From Rhizobium pisi (GTDB lineage: Bacteria; Pseudomonadota; Alphaproteobacteria; Rhizobiales; Rhizobiaceae), in the NCBI RefSeq assembly GCF_003938655.1, contig NZ_RJJT01000019.1, forward strand, positions 62,001 to 126,000: a stretch of DNA of 64,000 bases, in the 5' to 3' direction. Positions 51,646 through 60,745 of the stretch are shown here, piece after piece. The position numbers and the translations under genes are program-made. Positions within the stretch are counted from its first letter, which is position 1; each line of letters begins with the position of its first letter. A model generated the notes under the pieces. It worked only from the letters and a program-made list of their open reading frames with translations. It searched no databases and had not been told where the DNA came from.

Positions 51646-52992
51646 GTGACCAGGATCGTCAAGATGCGCCCGAGCGCAGGCTCGGAAGTCGTCAACCGGG
51701 GTCGACGCAGGTTTCTGACCGCCGCTGCGACCGGGATTGCCGCGGCGGGCGCGGCAGGCCTCTTCCCGCCGCGACGAACGGCTGATGCCGCGGACGATGC
51801 CGTTCGTCAGTTCCGTGTCGATGTTCCCGAGGAAAATCTCGCCGACCTTCGCCGTCGCATTGCCGCCACGCGCTGGCCCGAGCGCGAGACGGTCGAAGAC
51901 CAGTCGCAGGGCATACGGCTCGAAAAGATCAAGCCGCTCGTCGATTATTGGGGCACCGGCTACGACTGGCGCAAAGCCGAAGCGCGGTTGAATGCGCTGC
52001 CGCAGTTCATGACAGAGATCGATGGCCTCGATATCTACTTCATTCACATCCGCTCGAGGCATCCAAATGCCCTGCCTGTCATCATCACCCATGGCTGGCC
52101 GGGATCGGTGTTCGAGAACCTCAAGGCCGTCGGTCCGCTCACGGATCCCACAGCCCATGGCGGACGCGCGGAGGATGCATTTGACATCGTCATTCCGTCG
52201 ATGCCGGGCTTCGGCTTCTCCGGCAAACCGGCCGGCACCGGCTGGGGACCGGACCGCATCGCCAGCGCCTGGGCAGAGCTGATGAAGCGGCTCGGCTACA
52301 CCAGCTACGTCGCCCAGGGCGGGGACTGGGGCTCGCCCGTCTCCAGCGCCATGGCGCGGCTCGCGCCTCAAGGCCTGCTCGGCATCCACATCAACCTGCC
52401 GGCGGTTGTCCCGCCCGAGATTGCCGCTGTGCTCGCCGTCAACGGGCCGGCGCCGGAAGGGCTCTCGGAGGAGGAACGCGCGACCTTCGATGCCCTCAGC
52501 GCTGCCGCCAGGATGGGCAACCGTTCCTATGCCACGATGATGGGCACAAGGCCGCAGACGATCGGCTATGCCATATCGGATTCCCCTGCCGGCCTTGCCG
52601 CATGGATGCTCGGCCACCCCGGCTTCACGCAATGGACCTACAACAACACCGATCCCGAAAAATCTCCCGACGAGGTGCTGGACGATATCACGCTCTACTG
52701 GCTGACCAACAGCGCCGCCTCCTCGGCGCGGATCTACTGGGAATATGACAGAGGGCGCAGTCCCCTCCTTGCCGCCGGCGAGAAGACGTCGGAGATCGCG
52801 CTGCCGGTCGCCATATCAGTCTTTCCCGGCGAGAACTATCAAGCCCCGGAAACATGGGCGCGGCGCGCCTATCGCAATCTCGCCTATTTCCACAAGGTCG
52901 ATAAAGGTGGCCACTTCGCCGCCTGGGAAGAGCCGGAACTCTTCTCTGCCGAACTCCGGGCCGCCTTCAGACCGCTGCGCCGACCGACGTGA
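51646..52992 (+). CDS. Tat-exported epoxide hydrolase-fold protein (first copy)
   Basis: 448 residues with a GTG start at 51646 behind AAAGGAG. The twin-arginine signal is RGRRRFLTAAATGIAAAG. The mature protein has the EHN N-terminal domain (VPEENLADLRRRIAATRWPE) and a hydrolase fold with HGWPGSVFENLKAVGPL, nucleophile GGDWGSPVSS (Asp in the W-G-D-W context), and C-terminal His in KGGHFAAWEEP. A close paralog lies on the other strand at 56110-57411. Physiological substrate unknown. Confidence 0.9.
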   Translation: MTRIVKMRPSAGSEVVNRGRRRFLTAAATGIAAAGAAGLFPPRRTADAADDAVRQFRVDVPEENLADLRRRIAATRWPERETVEDQSQGIRLEKIKPLVDYWGTGYDWRKAEARLNALPQFMTEIDGLDIYFIHIRSRHPNALPVIITHGWPGSVFENLKAVGPLTDPTAHGGRAEDAFDIVIPSMPGFGFSGKPAGTGWGPDRIASAWAELMKRLGYTSYVAQGGDWGSPVSSAMARLAPQGLLGIHINLPAVVPPEIAAVLAVNGPAPEGLSEEERATFDALSAAARMGNRSYATMMGTRPQTIGYAISDSPAGLAAWMLGHPGFTQWTYNNTDPEKSPDEVLDDITLYWLTNSAASSARIYWEYDRGRSPLLAAGEKTSEIALPVAISVFPGENYQAPETWARRAYRNLAYFHKVDKGGHFAAWEEPELFSAELRAAFRPLRRPT

Positions 52993-53000
52993 CATGAACG

Positions 53001-53100
53001 ATGCAGCACGCTCAGCATTCGCGCATGGATCCCAGGCTCCTGGGGCCCGGGATGACAAAGCAAGGTCGCATGTCATCCCTCTCGTCCTCACCGCTCTTGC
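53001..53100. other. Short region between converging hydrolase genes
   Basis: Contains GATCCCAGGCTCC...GGGCCCGGGATGAC, an imperfect palindromic sequence that could serve as a bidirectional transcript end. No gene seen. Confidence 0.35.
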
Positions 53101-53883
53101 TCAATCCGTGTTCTGTCCCCCCGCCTCGAGGATCAACCGGGTGATCTCGTCGGGATGAGAGATCAGCGACAGATGGCTTGATTTCACCTCGATCGTCTTT
53201 GCCCCCATGCGTTTCGCCATGAAGCGTTCGAGATCGGGATTGATCGTCCGGTCCTCGGTCGAAACGGCATACCAGCTCGGCTTCGAGCGCCAGGCGGCCT
53301 GCGTTGTCTTACCGGTCAGCAGCGCCTTCTGGAACGGCTGCTGCACGGCGTAAAGCACCTTGGCCTTGGCCTCCGGCAGGTCGCCGGCGAAATCGCTGAG
53401 GAATGCGGCTTCGCTCAAGCGTCCCTCATCACCGTCGAAGACGATCCCGGCGCTTGCCGGCGGCGTCGGGAAAGACTTGGCGAGCGCGGTATAATCCTCG
53501 CCCGCATCCGGCGCCCGGGCCGCGACATAGACGAGCGCCGAAACATTGGGATGCACGCCGGCCTCGGTGACGAGCATTCCGGAAAAGGAATGCCCGACCA
53601 GCACGGTCGGGCCGTCCTGACGGTCAAGCACGCGGGTGACGGCAGCAACCGCTTCCGGCAGCGTCGTCAGCGGGTTCTGCACCGCCGTGGCGTTGAGGCC
53701 TGCCGCCTGCAGGCGCGCGATCACCTCGGTCCAGCAGGAACCGTCAGCAAACAGCCCATGCGCCAGCACGACATTGCGCGCCTTCACCGGAGCCGATGTC
53801 GCGGCCATGCCGCGGCTGGAAAGAAGAGTGGCGGCGGCGCCGGCAACGAGGGCGGCCGAGAAAGCCCGTCTGTTCATCATCAT
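53101..53883 (-). CDS. Exported alpha/beta hydrolase
   Basis: 260 residues from the first Met of MMMNRRAFSAALVAGAAATL, chosen for AAGGA at 9 nt. The NRRAF start with a hydrophobic stretch and AxA cleavage (GMAA) suggests a Tat or Sec signal. Oxyanion segment LAHGLFADGSCW, nucleophile GHSFSGMLVTE, His in SSHLSLISHP. It is the exported paralog of the protein at 25168. It faces the GntR gene across a 361-bp region with repeated GCATAC boxes and may be controlled by it. Confidence 0.88.
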   Translation of the reverse strand: MMMNRRAFSAALVAGAAATLLSSRGMAATSAPVKARNVVLAHGLFADGSCWTEVIARLQAAGLNATAVQNPLTTLPEAVAAVTRVLDRQDGPTVLVGHSFSGMLVTEAGVHPNVSALVYVAARAPDAGEDYTALAKSFPTPPASAGIVFDGDEGRLSEAAFLSDFAGDLPEAKAKVLYAVQQPFQKALLTGKTTQAAWRSKPSWYAVSTEDRTINPDLERFMAKRMGAKTIEVKSSHLSLISHPDEITRLILEAGGQNTD

Positions 53884-54244
53884 GATCTGGTTTCCTTGTG
53901 CGCTGAGACGGTTGAAGGGTCGAAAGCATGGGTCCGAAGCCCGGGCGGGCTCGGTGAAAATCGGTTGATCGATGACATCGTGTCGGGATCGCTCCTCCCG
54001 GACGCGAGGCATTGGCCTCTGTCCGTGTTGAGAGCGGTTCCGTGTATTCCAATTCGGCATTTGTTGCGGCTTGCGTATACAGAACGCCGCCGACTGGATA
54101 TTTATGTATTCCTATTTCAGAAAATGTCAATTATTGAATACGTAACAGCTTCGTGATAGCCATTACGCATACACAGGCTCATATCTCGCGCGGGTTTGCA
54201 TACGCGACCCGCCCCCCGGTCCGGAACAGTCAGGAGACGACGAA
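53884..54244. promoter_or_regulatory. Divergent control region with repeated GCATAC/GTATGC-type boxes
   Basis: 361 bp between an exported hydrolase and a GntR regulator. Half-sites GCGTATAC (54073-54080), TGAATACGTAA (about 54135-54145), GCATACAC (54167-54174) and GCATACGC (54198-54205) recur. FadR-subfamily GntR proteins bind short ATAC-containing palindromes, so these are plausible operators. Confidence 0.55.
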
Positions 54245-54928
54245 ATGGCGAATGTCTTTGAAGGCGAGGATGACGATGATCGCGGCCTCATCTCCGACCG
54301 CATCCGCAACGCTCTCACCGATGAGATCGCCGCCGGCACGCTGGCGGCGGGTGCTGCCCTCGACGAACAGCAGCTCGCCGATCGTTTCGGCGCCTCCCGC
54401 ACCCCGGTCCGGGAAGCGCTGCGCCAACTGGCGGCCGGCGGCCTGGTCGAGCTTCGCGCCCGGCGCGGCGGCATCGTCGCCAGCATGACGCCGGAGCGCA
54501 TCATGGACATGTTCGAGACGGTGGCCGAGATCGAAGCCGTCTGCGTCAGGCTCGCCACCTACCGCATGACGCCGCTGGAGCGGAGCCGCCTGATCGAGCT
54601 GCACGATCTCTCCCGGCCGATCGTCGAGGCGGGCGATTTCGACGCCTATGACAGCTTCAACCGCCAGTTCCACGAAACCATCTACCACGCCACCCATAAT
54701 GGCTTCCTCGCCGAACAGGCGATCACCATACGCAACCGCCTGAACGCCTTCCGGCGCACGCAGCTGCGCCAGGGCGAACGGCTCAGCCGATCCCGGGACG
54801 AACACGATGCCATCATGCAGGCGATCGCCGAAGGCGACGGCGAGATGGCGTCACGCCGCATGCGCGCCCACATGCTGAACGCCGCCACCTCGCTCAGCCG
54901 TTTCATCGAGGCCGGCAAGCCGGCGTGA
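54245..54928 (+). CDS. GntR family (FadR/FCD type) transcriptional regulator
   Basis: 227 residues behind GGAGACGACGAA. N-terminal winged helix-turn-helix (about 18-80) with DEQQLADRFGASRTPVREAL; C-terminal FCD effector domain (about 90-215) with metal-binding His residues in FNRQFHETIYHATHN and SRDEHDAIMQAI, RRMRAHM. Probably responds to an organic acid. Local targets: itself and the divergent hydrolase. Confidence 0.92.
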   Translation: MANVFEGEDDDDRGLISDRIRNALTDEIAAGTLAAGAALDEQQLADRFGASRTPVREALRQLAAGGLVELRARRGGIVASMTPERIMDMFETVAEIEAVCVRLATYRMTPLERSRLIELHDLSRPIVEAGDFDAYDSFNRQFHETIYHATHNGFLAEQAITIRNRLNAFRRTQLRQGERLSRSRDEHDAIMQAIAEGDGEMASRRMRAHMLNAATSLSRFIEAGKPA

Positions 54929-55015
54929 GTTTGTGGCTCCTATGCTCGAGCCCCCGACGCTTTTGGGCGGCTATCGCGGCAGATACCGTCCCGGAAATCG
55001 ACGCCTGAAGCTTGC

Positions 55016-55033
55016 GATTTAATCGGATACGAT
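55016..55033. promoter_or_regulatory. OhrR-box upstream of ohrR
   Basis: GATTTAATCGGATACGAT, identical over 18 bp to a site upstream of ohr at 59221-59238. It lies about 45 bp before the MarR gene and overlaps its likely -10 (GATATATATAAG). Confidence 0.8.
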
Positions 55034-55077
55034 ATATATAAGACATCGATATTCAACGAGCTGAAGAGGATGGTCCA

Positions 55078-55581
55078 ATGCCGACGTCTAAAAGTGCAAA
55101 AGCACCCGACATGCCTGCGCCCGCCTCCCCCGCGGGCAAGGAGGGCAGGAAGCTTTCGAACTTCCTGTGCTTCGCGGTCTATTCCACCAATCTCGCCTTC
55201 GGCCGCGCCTATAAGCCGATCCTGGACGCGCTTGGCCTGACCTATACGCAATATATCGCGCTGGTCGCCCTCTCTGAGGAAGACGACCAGACGGTCAGCA
55301 TGTTGGGGGAAAAGCTGTTTCTCGAATCCAATACGCTGACGCCGATCCTCAAGAAGCTGGAATCGACAGGCTATCTCACGCGCCATCGCGATCCCGCCGA
55401 TGAACGGCAGGTCCGCGTGAGCCTGACGCCGGCCGGGCGCAATCTCCTGCTCGACGTTGACCCCGGCGGCACGCTGATTGCCGCCACCGGCCTCGGCGAC
55501 GATTTCCCCGTCGTCCAGCAGACGGTGACGAGGCTGCGCGACAACCTACTGCGGGCGCAGGCCGAACCGGAGAAATCTTGA
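55078..55581 (+). CDS. ohrR: MarR family organic hydroperoxide sensor OhrR
   Basis: 167 residues. The peroxide-sensing N-terminal Cys31 sits in LSNFLCFAVYSTNLAFGRAY, the OhrR hallmark; winged helix with LGEKLFLESNTLTPILKKLE and DERQVRVSLTPAG. The N-terminus is about 15 residues longer than usual and Pro/Ala/Lys-rich. Reduced OhrR should bind the 18-bp boxes in front of itself and ohr; oxidation releases it. Confidence 0.93.
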   Translation: MPTSKSAKAPDMPAPASPAGKEGRKLSNFLCFAVYSTNLAFGRAYKPILDALGLTYTQYIALVALSEEDDQTVSMLGEKLFLESNTLTPILKKLESTGYLTRHRDPADERQVRVSLTPAGRNLLLDVDPGGTLIAATGLGDDFPVVQQTVTRLRDNLLRAQAEPEKS

Positions 55582-55652
55582 TCGCCACGCCTGTCACACG
55601 TTGGTGACATGCCTGCGGCGGTGCATTTTTCTTCCGCAACGGAGAAGACCAC

Positions 55653-56066
55653 ATGCCCGAGATCGCGATGGGCGCCTTGAGCCGCAACGGAACGTTTCTT
55701 CTCGCAAGGCGAAGTTCTGAGCGCAGGATTTATCCAGGTCGCTGGAGCCTGCCCGGCGGCCACATCGAGGACGGCGAAGACGCCGAGGCGGCGATGCGCC
55801 GGGAATTGATGGAGGAAATAAGCGTCACGCCGGAGCGCTGGCAGCTTGCGCGAAAGTTCGTGTCGCAAGCTCCGCCCGAGGCATCCGCCACCTTTCACGT
55901 CTATCACGTCGAGAGCTGGCAGGGCTTCCCCAAGCTTGTCGGCGATGAACATACCGAACTCAGATGGTTCAGCGCCGCCGAGATAGAATGCGAAACCGAG
56001 CTGGCGCCGCCCCAGCTCGGTGAAATACTTGCAAGCCTCGCTATACCGGCGGGCGGCAAAGACTGA
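55653..56066 (+). CDS. Nudix hydrolase
   Basis: 137 residues. Complete Nudix box GGHIEDGEDAEAAMRRELMEE (about 36-57; split if quoted further) with the metal-binding glutamates. GRWSLPGG precedes it. Similar to MutT-like ADP-ribose or 8-oxo-dGTP hydrolases; context beside ohrR hints at damaged-nucleotide clearance, but that is only inference. Confidence 0.9.
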   Translation: MPEIAMGALSRNGTFLLARRSSERRIYPGRWSLPGGHIEDGEDAEAAMRRELMEEISVTPERWQLARKFVSQAPPEASATFHVYHVESWQGFPKLVGDEHTELRWFSAAEIECETELAPPQLGEILASLAIPAGGKD

Positions 56067-56109
56067 AAACGCAGCGCGCGGACCGGTCCGGCGCGACGCG
56101 CTTCCTGCT

Positions 56110-57411
56110 TCACTGGCGCAGCGACCGGAACGCCGTCCTCAACTCGGCGGTGAAAGCCGCCGGCTGTTCCCAGGCGGCGAAGTGACCGCCCTTCTCCAGC
56201 CTGTTGTAGTGAATGAGCTTCGGATAGGCCTTCTCCGCCCAGCTCTGCGGCGCCTGGTAGATCTCATCGGGAAAAGCACTGACGGCAACCGGGATCTTGA
56301 TGCCCCGGGGGTCGAAGAATCCGCCGCTCGGATGGTGCGCGTTTTCCCAATAGAGGCGCGCCGAGGAGATTGCCGTGTTCGTCAGCCAGTAGAGCGTGAC
56401 GTTGTCGAGGATATCGTCCTTCGTCAGCCCCTCGGCCTCTCCGTCGAAAACGCGCGCGATCATCCGGTAGCTGCGGATGTCGTGGTCGAGCATCCAGGCC
56501 GCGAGACCAACAGGCGAGTCGACGATCGCGTAGAGCGTCTGCGGCCGATTATTCATCTCGATCGCATAGCCCAGCCCATTCTTATAGAAGTCGTCGAGCT
56601 GATCCCAGGCGCGCCTTTCGTCCGGCGACAGGTCGGCTGGCGGCATGCCGCCGGCCGCGAGAGCCTTGGCGATGTCAGCCGGAACCGTGGCCGCCATATT
56701 GGTGTGGATGCCGAGCAATCCCGGCGGTTCCTGCACCGCCATCAATTCGGTGACCGCATTGCCCCAGTCGCCGCCCTGCGCCACGAATTTCGTGTAGCCG
56801 AGACGTTGCATCAGCGCCGCCCAGGCGTGCGCGATGCGAGGCGGGTTCCAGCTCCCCGACCCCGTCGGCTTCCCGGAAAAGCCGTAACCTGGCAAAGACG
56901 GGATCACCACATCAAACGCGTCCTCTTCGCTCCCGCCATGGGCTGTCGGATCGGTGAGCGGTTCGATGATCTTCAGCTGCTCGATGATCGAGCCTGGCCA
57001 CCCATGCGTGACGATGATCGGCAAGGCATTTTTATGTTTGGAGCGGACGTGAATGAAATGAATGTCAAGCCCGTCGATCTCGGTGATGAACTGCGGGAGC
57101 GCATTGAGCCGCGCTTCCATCTTGCGCCAGTCGTAATCCGTCGCCCAATGCTTCGCGAGTTTCTGGATCGTCGCAAGCTGCACCCCCTGCGCATCGCCCG
57201 CAACGGTCTCCTTGTCGGGCCAACGGGTGACCGCGACGCGACGGCGGAGGTCGTCGAGCTGATCCTGAGGGAAACTGACGCTGAACGGGCTGATCTCCTC
57301 GCCGTTCGCCCGCGCGCCGGGCACGCCGGCAATGAGGCCGACGGCCCCGGCGGCGGCCGTGGCTGCAAGCAGCTCGCGCCGCGTCGGCGATAATGAAAAT
57401 ATGGGGGACAT
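56110..57411 (-). CDS. Tat-exported epoxide hydrolase-fold protein (second copy)
   Basis: 433 residues. Tat-like signal SPTRRELLAATAAAGAVGLI. EHN N-terminal domain (FPQDQLDDLRRRVAVTRWPD) and hydrolase fold with HGWPGSIIEQLKIIEPLTDP, nucleophile GGDWGNAVTEL and KGGHFAAWEQP. It aligns along its length with 51646-52992 on the other strand, about 3 kb away, an old duplication. The upstream gap to 57547 shows no gene. Confidence 0.9.
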   Translation of the reverse strand: MSPIFSLSPTRRELLAATAAAGAVGLIAGVPGARANGEEISPFSVSFPQDQLDDLRRRVAVTRWPDKETVAGDAQGVQLATIQKLAKHWATDYDWRKMEARLNALPQFITEIDGLDIHFIHVRSKHKNALPIIVTHGWPGSIIEQLKIIEPLTDPTAHGGSEEDAFDVVIPSLPGYGFSGKPTGSGSWNPPRIAHAWAALMQRLGYTKFVAQGGDWGNAVTELMAVQEPPGLLGIHTNMAATVPADIAKALAAGGMPPADLSPDERRAWDQLDDFYKNGLGYAIEMNNRPQTLYAIVDSPVGLAAWMLDHDIRSYRMIARVFDGEAEGLTKDDILDNVTLYWLTNTAISSARLYWENAHHPSGGFFDPRGIKIPVAVSAFPDEIYQAPQSWAEKAYPKLIHYNRLEKGGHFAAWEQPAAFTAELRTAFRSLRQ

Positions 57412-57547
57412 GACGCTCTCCTATCGTTCGATCTGCGTGGATGGGATACGAGGATCGACTGGCCGACCTCGTTTGTAACAGCAGGTCATTCGCGTCTGCC
57501 CGGGACTATGCCCCCGGGCAATCCGGGGGTCAATTGACCCGGTCAGG

Positions 57548-58618
57548 CTATGCCTCTGCTGCCCTGACTGTCCTTTCAGGCCGGCGCGACGACATTGCTG
57601 CAAGCGCGCCCTCCTCCATCATCTCGGCCGCTTTCGCGTAGCCGCCGCCCATTCCGTCCAGGAAATGCAGGTGCGAATCCGGCCGGCCTGAAGGCACAAG
57701 GCAGGTCATCAGCGCATGCGACTGGCGGTGCAGGCCGAAATCGATCTCGCCACGCGCTCTTGCCGCGACGAGAATGGCTTCGACGCTGTCGATCTCTTCC
57801 GGCGTGCAGTCCAGAGTCAGACGCAAACCATCGTCGAACTTGCGGAAATCCGAATGGGAGGCAACCTCCGACCAACCTTCCTCACTGACCTGCTTCGCAC
57901 TGTCCCTGGGGATAGCATTATTCCGCGAAAGCGGATGTGACCGGCGCGGCGCCGCATCGAAAACCTGAAGCACGCGCCTGGCGAGCGCCGCAAAAACCTT
58001 GGGGCTCGTGTGCTCGCGAGGCTCGACCAGCAGCGACAGGATCTCCCCCTGCCGGCTCGGAAACGGCGCCCAGTCGCAGCTCAATCCCGTCAGATCAGGC
58101 CTCGTCGCATAGCGGCCCGGCTTGACGAGATAGCGGCCGTTCTTGATCTGCTGTTCCGCCCATTTGAGTCCGCCGCCGGCAAACATCGCATAGGTCGCGT
58201 TTTCGGAAGCGGCATAGCGGGCGATCTTCACGTCGCGCCCGCCTGCGCGGATCTCGCGCACGGTGAGCAGGCCGACGCGAAGATCGAGATCAAGATCGCT
58301 CCTGGCGAAATCCGCGACCTGCCGCAACGCCGATGTCGCAGCCATCAGGCCGTGCGGTGGCAGGGCGAAGGCCGCTCCGTCTCCGCGAAACACGAAGGGG
58401 AAATCGAAGGAGCCCCAGGCATTGCCGAGCGCCGCGATGATCGAGGCGCCGGCATAGTTGACGTCTTCATAGCGCCCTGCCCCGATTGCCGCAGTCGAGC
58501 TGACGACATCGGTGATGCCGATCAGCCAATCCTCAGGCAACGGCTCGTAAACATCTGGGTCGAGCAGAAGCGAAAACTCGTCATAGGCCCGGTGCGGCTC
58601 TGCGTGGCTATTGGTCAT
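57548..58618 (-). CDS. DUF3095 family protein (adenylate-cyclase-like)
   Basis: 356 residues. LPEDWLIGITDVVSSTAAIGAGRYEDVNYAGA and FVFRGDGAAFALPP, LRVGLLTVREIRAGGRDV, RYAASENATYAMFAGGGLKWAE fit DUF3095, a family distantly related to nucleotide cyclases. The aspartates in GITDVVSST and RGDGA correspond to metal ligands, so catalytic activity is possible. Located between ohrR and ohr. Confidence 0.88.
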   Translation of the reverse strand: MTNSHAEPHRAYDEFSLLLDPDVYEPLPEDWLIGITDVVSSTAAIGAGRYEDVNYAGASIIAALGNAWGSFDFPFVFRGDGAAFALPPHGLMAATSALRQVADFARSDLDLDLRVGLLTVREIRAGGRDVKIARYAASENATYAMFAGGGLKWAEQQIKNGRYLVKPGRYATRPDLTGLSCDWAPFPSRQGEILSLLVEPREHTSPKVFAALARRVLQVFDAAPRRSHPLSRNNAIPRDSAKQVSEEGWSEVASHSDFRKFDDGLRLTLDCTPEEIDSVEAILVAARARGEIDFGLHRQSHALMTCLVPSGRPDSHLHFLDGMGGGYAKAAEMMEEGALAAMSSRRPERTVRAAEA

Positions 58619-58733
58619 GGCATGTTCTCCGGATCGGCGGCGTTTGCGATGGCTGCTGGTTCAGGAACGGGTCTGCCGGCCGAACGGCAGACCCCCGCTT
58701 CGAAGATGACGGCGACGAGGCCGGTCCTTCCAC

Positions 58734-59135
58734 TCAGACAAGCCTGGTTTCGACGTCGATATTGCCGTGCGTGGCCTTGGAATAAGGGCAAATGCCGTGG
58801 GCTGCGTGGATCAGTTCCTCGGCGACGTCGCGATCGAGGCCGGCAAGGCTGACATTGAGGTGCGCACGCAGGAAGAAGGAACCGTTGTCGGCATGGAGGG
58901 TGATCTCGGCATCGACCTCGGGACCGGCCGGCAGCGTGATCTTGCGCTGGGATGCGGCAAGCTCGATAGCGCCGATATAGCAAGCCGACCAGGCGGCGCC
59001 GAACAGGTTTTCAGCCGCCGGATGCGGTTGCGGCAGCTTGATATCGAGCGTGCCGTCGCTGCTGCGGGCATAGCCGTTGTGGCCGCCGGCGATGTGGGTC
59101 TTGCCAGTGAAAAGAAGCTTCTCGGTCATGGTCAT
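58734..59135 (-). CDS. ohr: Organic hydroperoxide reductase Ohr
   Basis: 133 residues. Ohr/OsmC fold with peroxidatic Cys52 (AAWSACYIGA) and resolving Cys116 (HGICPYSKATHGN). Thiol-dependent reduction of organic peroxides. ATG at 59129 (MTEKLLFTG) has better spacing from AAGGA than 59135. OhrR boxes lie 25-105 bp upstream. Confidence 0.95.
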   Translation of the reverse strand: MTMTEKLLFTGKTHIAGGHNGYARSSDGTLDIKLPQPHPAAENLFGAAWSACYIGAIELAASQRKITLPAGPEVDAEITLHADNGSFFLRAHLNVSLAGLDRDVAEELIHAAHGICPYSKATHGNIDVETRLV

Positions 59136-59156
59136 ATTCCTTCGGTTGAATTTAAA

Positions 59157-59242
59157 GCGTATCCGATGTAATCGGATGCGCTCTAAATATGCCCACCGGA
59201 AGCCAATGTCAACACCATTCGATTTAATCGGATACGATTTAT
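59157..59242. promoter_or_regulatory. OhrR operator region of ohr
   Basis: Two sites: ATCCGAT-GTA-ATCGGAT (59161-59177, perfect palindrome), and GATTTAATCGGATACGAT (59221-59238), the exact copy of the ohrR box. Confidence 0.8.
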
Positions 59243-59401
59243 TAAATCATGGACCGAGACTGCCTCGGGAAGATGAAGTCTTGTCCCTGCGCGCAGCGCT
59301 GGCGAGCCTCCGCTCGCGCAATTCCGGGCGATGGCGTGCTCGATGTCCGCAGGGAAGCGCTGTTCCTGGGCACGAAAATAGCCTGAGCCAGATGCACTGT
59401 T

Positions 59402-60598
59402 TCAAGCGGTCGCCGCTTGCGCAGGACGGGCGGCGCGTGTCCCGAGAAGAACCAGCGGAACCGCAATGACATAGACGACGACGACGGAGAGCCAGATGGC
59501 GCCCGGCCATGCCTTCTGGACGGCGAGATAGAATGTCGAAAAGGCCAGCGGGCCGATGATCGAAGCCAGGCTGACTGCCGATGTCAGCACGCCCTGGAGC
59601 TGGCCCTGGCGGGCCGGATCGACCTGCCGGCTGGCGAGCGCCTGGAATGCCGGCGTGCCGATGCCGCCGAGCGCGAAGACCGGCATGATCGCGAACACGA
59701 CCCAGCCCTGGCTGGCAAAGGCCATGGCAAGGAGAGCAAGGCAGGCGCAGGCGATGCCGACGACGACAGCCCCGCGCTCGCCCAGCCGTTTGGCGGCCGG
59801 GCCGGGCAGGAGCGCCTGCACGACCGTCTGGCAGACGCCGAAAGCGCCGAGCGAAAGGCCGACCCAGAGGCCGTTCCATCGGAACGTGTCGAAACCCCAA
59901 AGAGCCCAGCAGGTGCCGTAGGCTTCGCCTGTGGCGCTCAGGATGAAAAACACGAGGATGACGGGCAGAAGCCCCTTCATCGACAGGACCCAGCCGAGCG
60001 GCCGAAGCGGGTTGAGCGCCGCGAGGTCGATCTTTTCGCGTGCCGGCGTGCGAGATTCCGGCAGAACGAAGTAGGCCACCAGCATGTTACAGGCATTCAG
60101 CACGGCAGCGGCAATGAAGGGGAGCCGCAGCCACTGATCGCCGAGCAGCCCGCCGAGCACCGGGCCGATGATGAAGCCGATGCCGAACGTCGCGTTGAAC
60201 AGGCCGAAGCGCCGGGCGCGCGTGTCCTCCGCCGAAATATCGGTGATATAGGCCATGGCCACCGAGACATTGGCGCTGGTGAGACCCGCGATGGCGCGGC
60301 CGAGAAGCAGCATCCAAAGCTCTGGCGCAAACGCCATGACGAGATAATTGATCGCAGCACCCGCAAGCGAAATGAGCAGCACAGGACGCCTGCCGAGATT
60401 GTCGCTCAAAGCGCCGAGCACCGGTGCGAAGATGAACTGCATCAGCGCGTAGAGCGCCGTCATGATCCCGATATAGGGAGCGATGTTTTCGGCATGGGTC
60501 ACCTCCTGGAGAAGCCGCGGGAGAATGGGGAAGATGAGCCCTATGCCGGCGGCGTCGAGGCCGATTGCGGTGAAGATGACGATGAGGGGTTTGGACAT
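59402..60598 (-). CDS. Tet-like MFS exporter (TCR/Tet family)
   Basis: 398 residues from ATG at 60598 behind CAGGAGG. 12 membrane segments; motif A GALSDNLGRRPVLL and Tet-family N-terminus IVIFTAIGLDAAGIGLIFPILPRL, GLTSANVSVAMAYITDIS. Divergent TetR regulator with clear operators. It resembles Tet(A) but drug specificity is not provable from sequence; many rhizobial relatives export other compounds. Confidence 0.9.
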   Translation of the reverse strand: MSKPLIVIFTAIGLDAAGIGLIFPILPRLLQEVTHAENIAPYIGIMTALYALMQFIFAPVLGALSDNLGRRPVLLISLAGAAINYLVMAFAPELWMLLLGRAIAGLTSANVSVAMAYITDISAEDTRARRFGLFNATFGIGFIIGPVLGGLLGDQWLRLPFIAAAVLNACNMLVAYFVLPESRTPAREKIDLAALNPLRPLGWVLSMKGLLPVILVFFILSATGEAYGTCWALWGFDTFRWNGLWVGLSLGAFGVCQTVVQALLPGPAAKRLGERGAVVVGIACACLALLAMAFASQGWVVFAIMPVFALGGIGTPAFQALASRQVDPARQGQLQGVLTSAVSLASIIGPLAFSTFYLAVQKAWPGAIWLSVVVVYVIAVPLVLLGTRAARPAQAATA

Positions 60599-60642
60599 GA
60601 GCACGTCCTCCTGCGCTGCACCCGGCGCGCATGGCGCCATGG

Positions 60643-60722
60643 TATACTGAGCTTAAATATGTACTTAGTACATAAATACGCCGACACATGCGGAAGTCAA
60701 TGTTGAATGTGTACTGAGTATA
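60643..60722. promoter_or_regulatory. Three TetR operator repeats
   Basis: TATACTGAGCTTA (60643-60655), the perfect palindrome ATGTACT-T-AGTACAT (60659-60673), and TGTACTGAGTATA (60710-60722). The first two sit in front of the exporter, the third next to the regulator start. Confidence 0.8.
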
Positions 60723-60745
60723 AAATCCCTGCTATCGATGACGGC

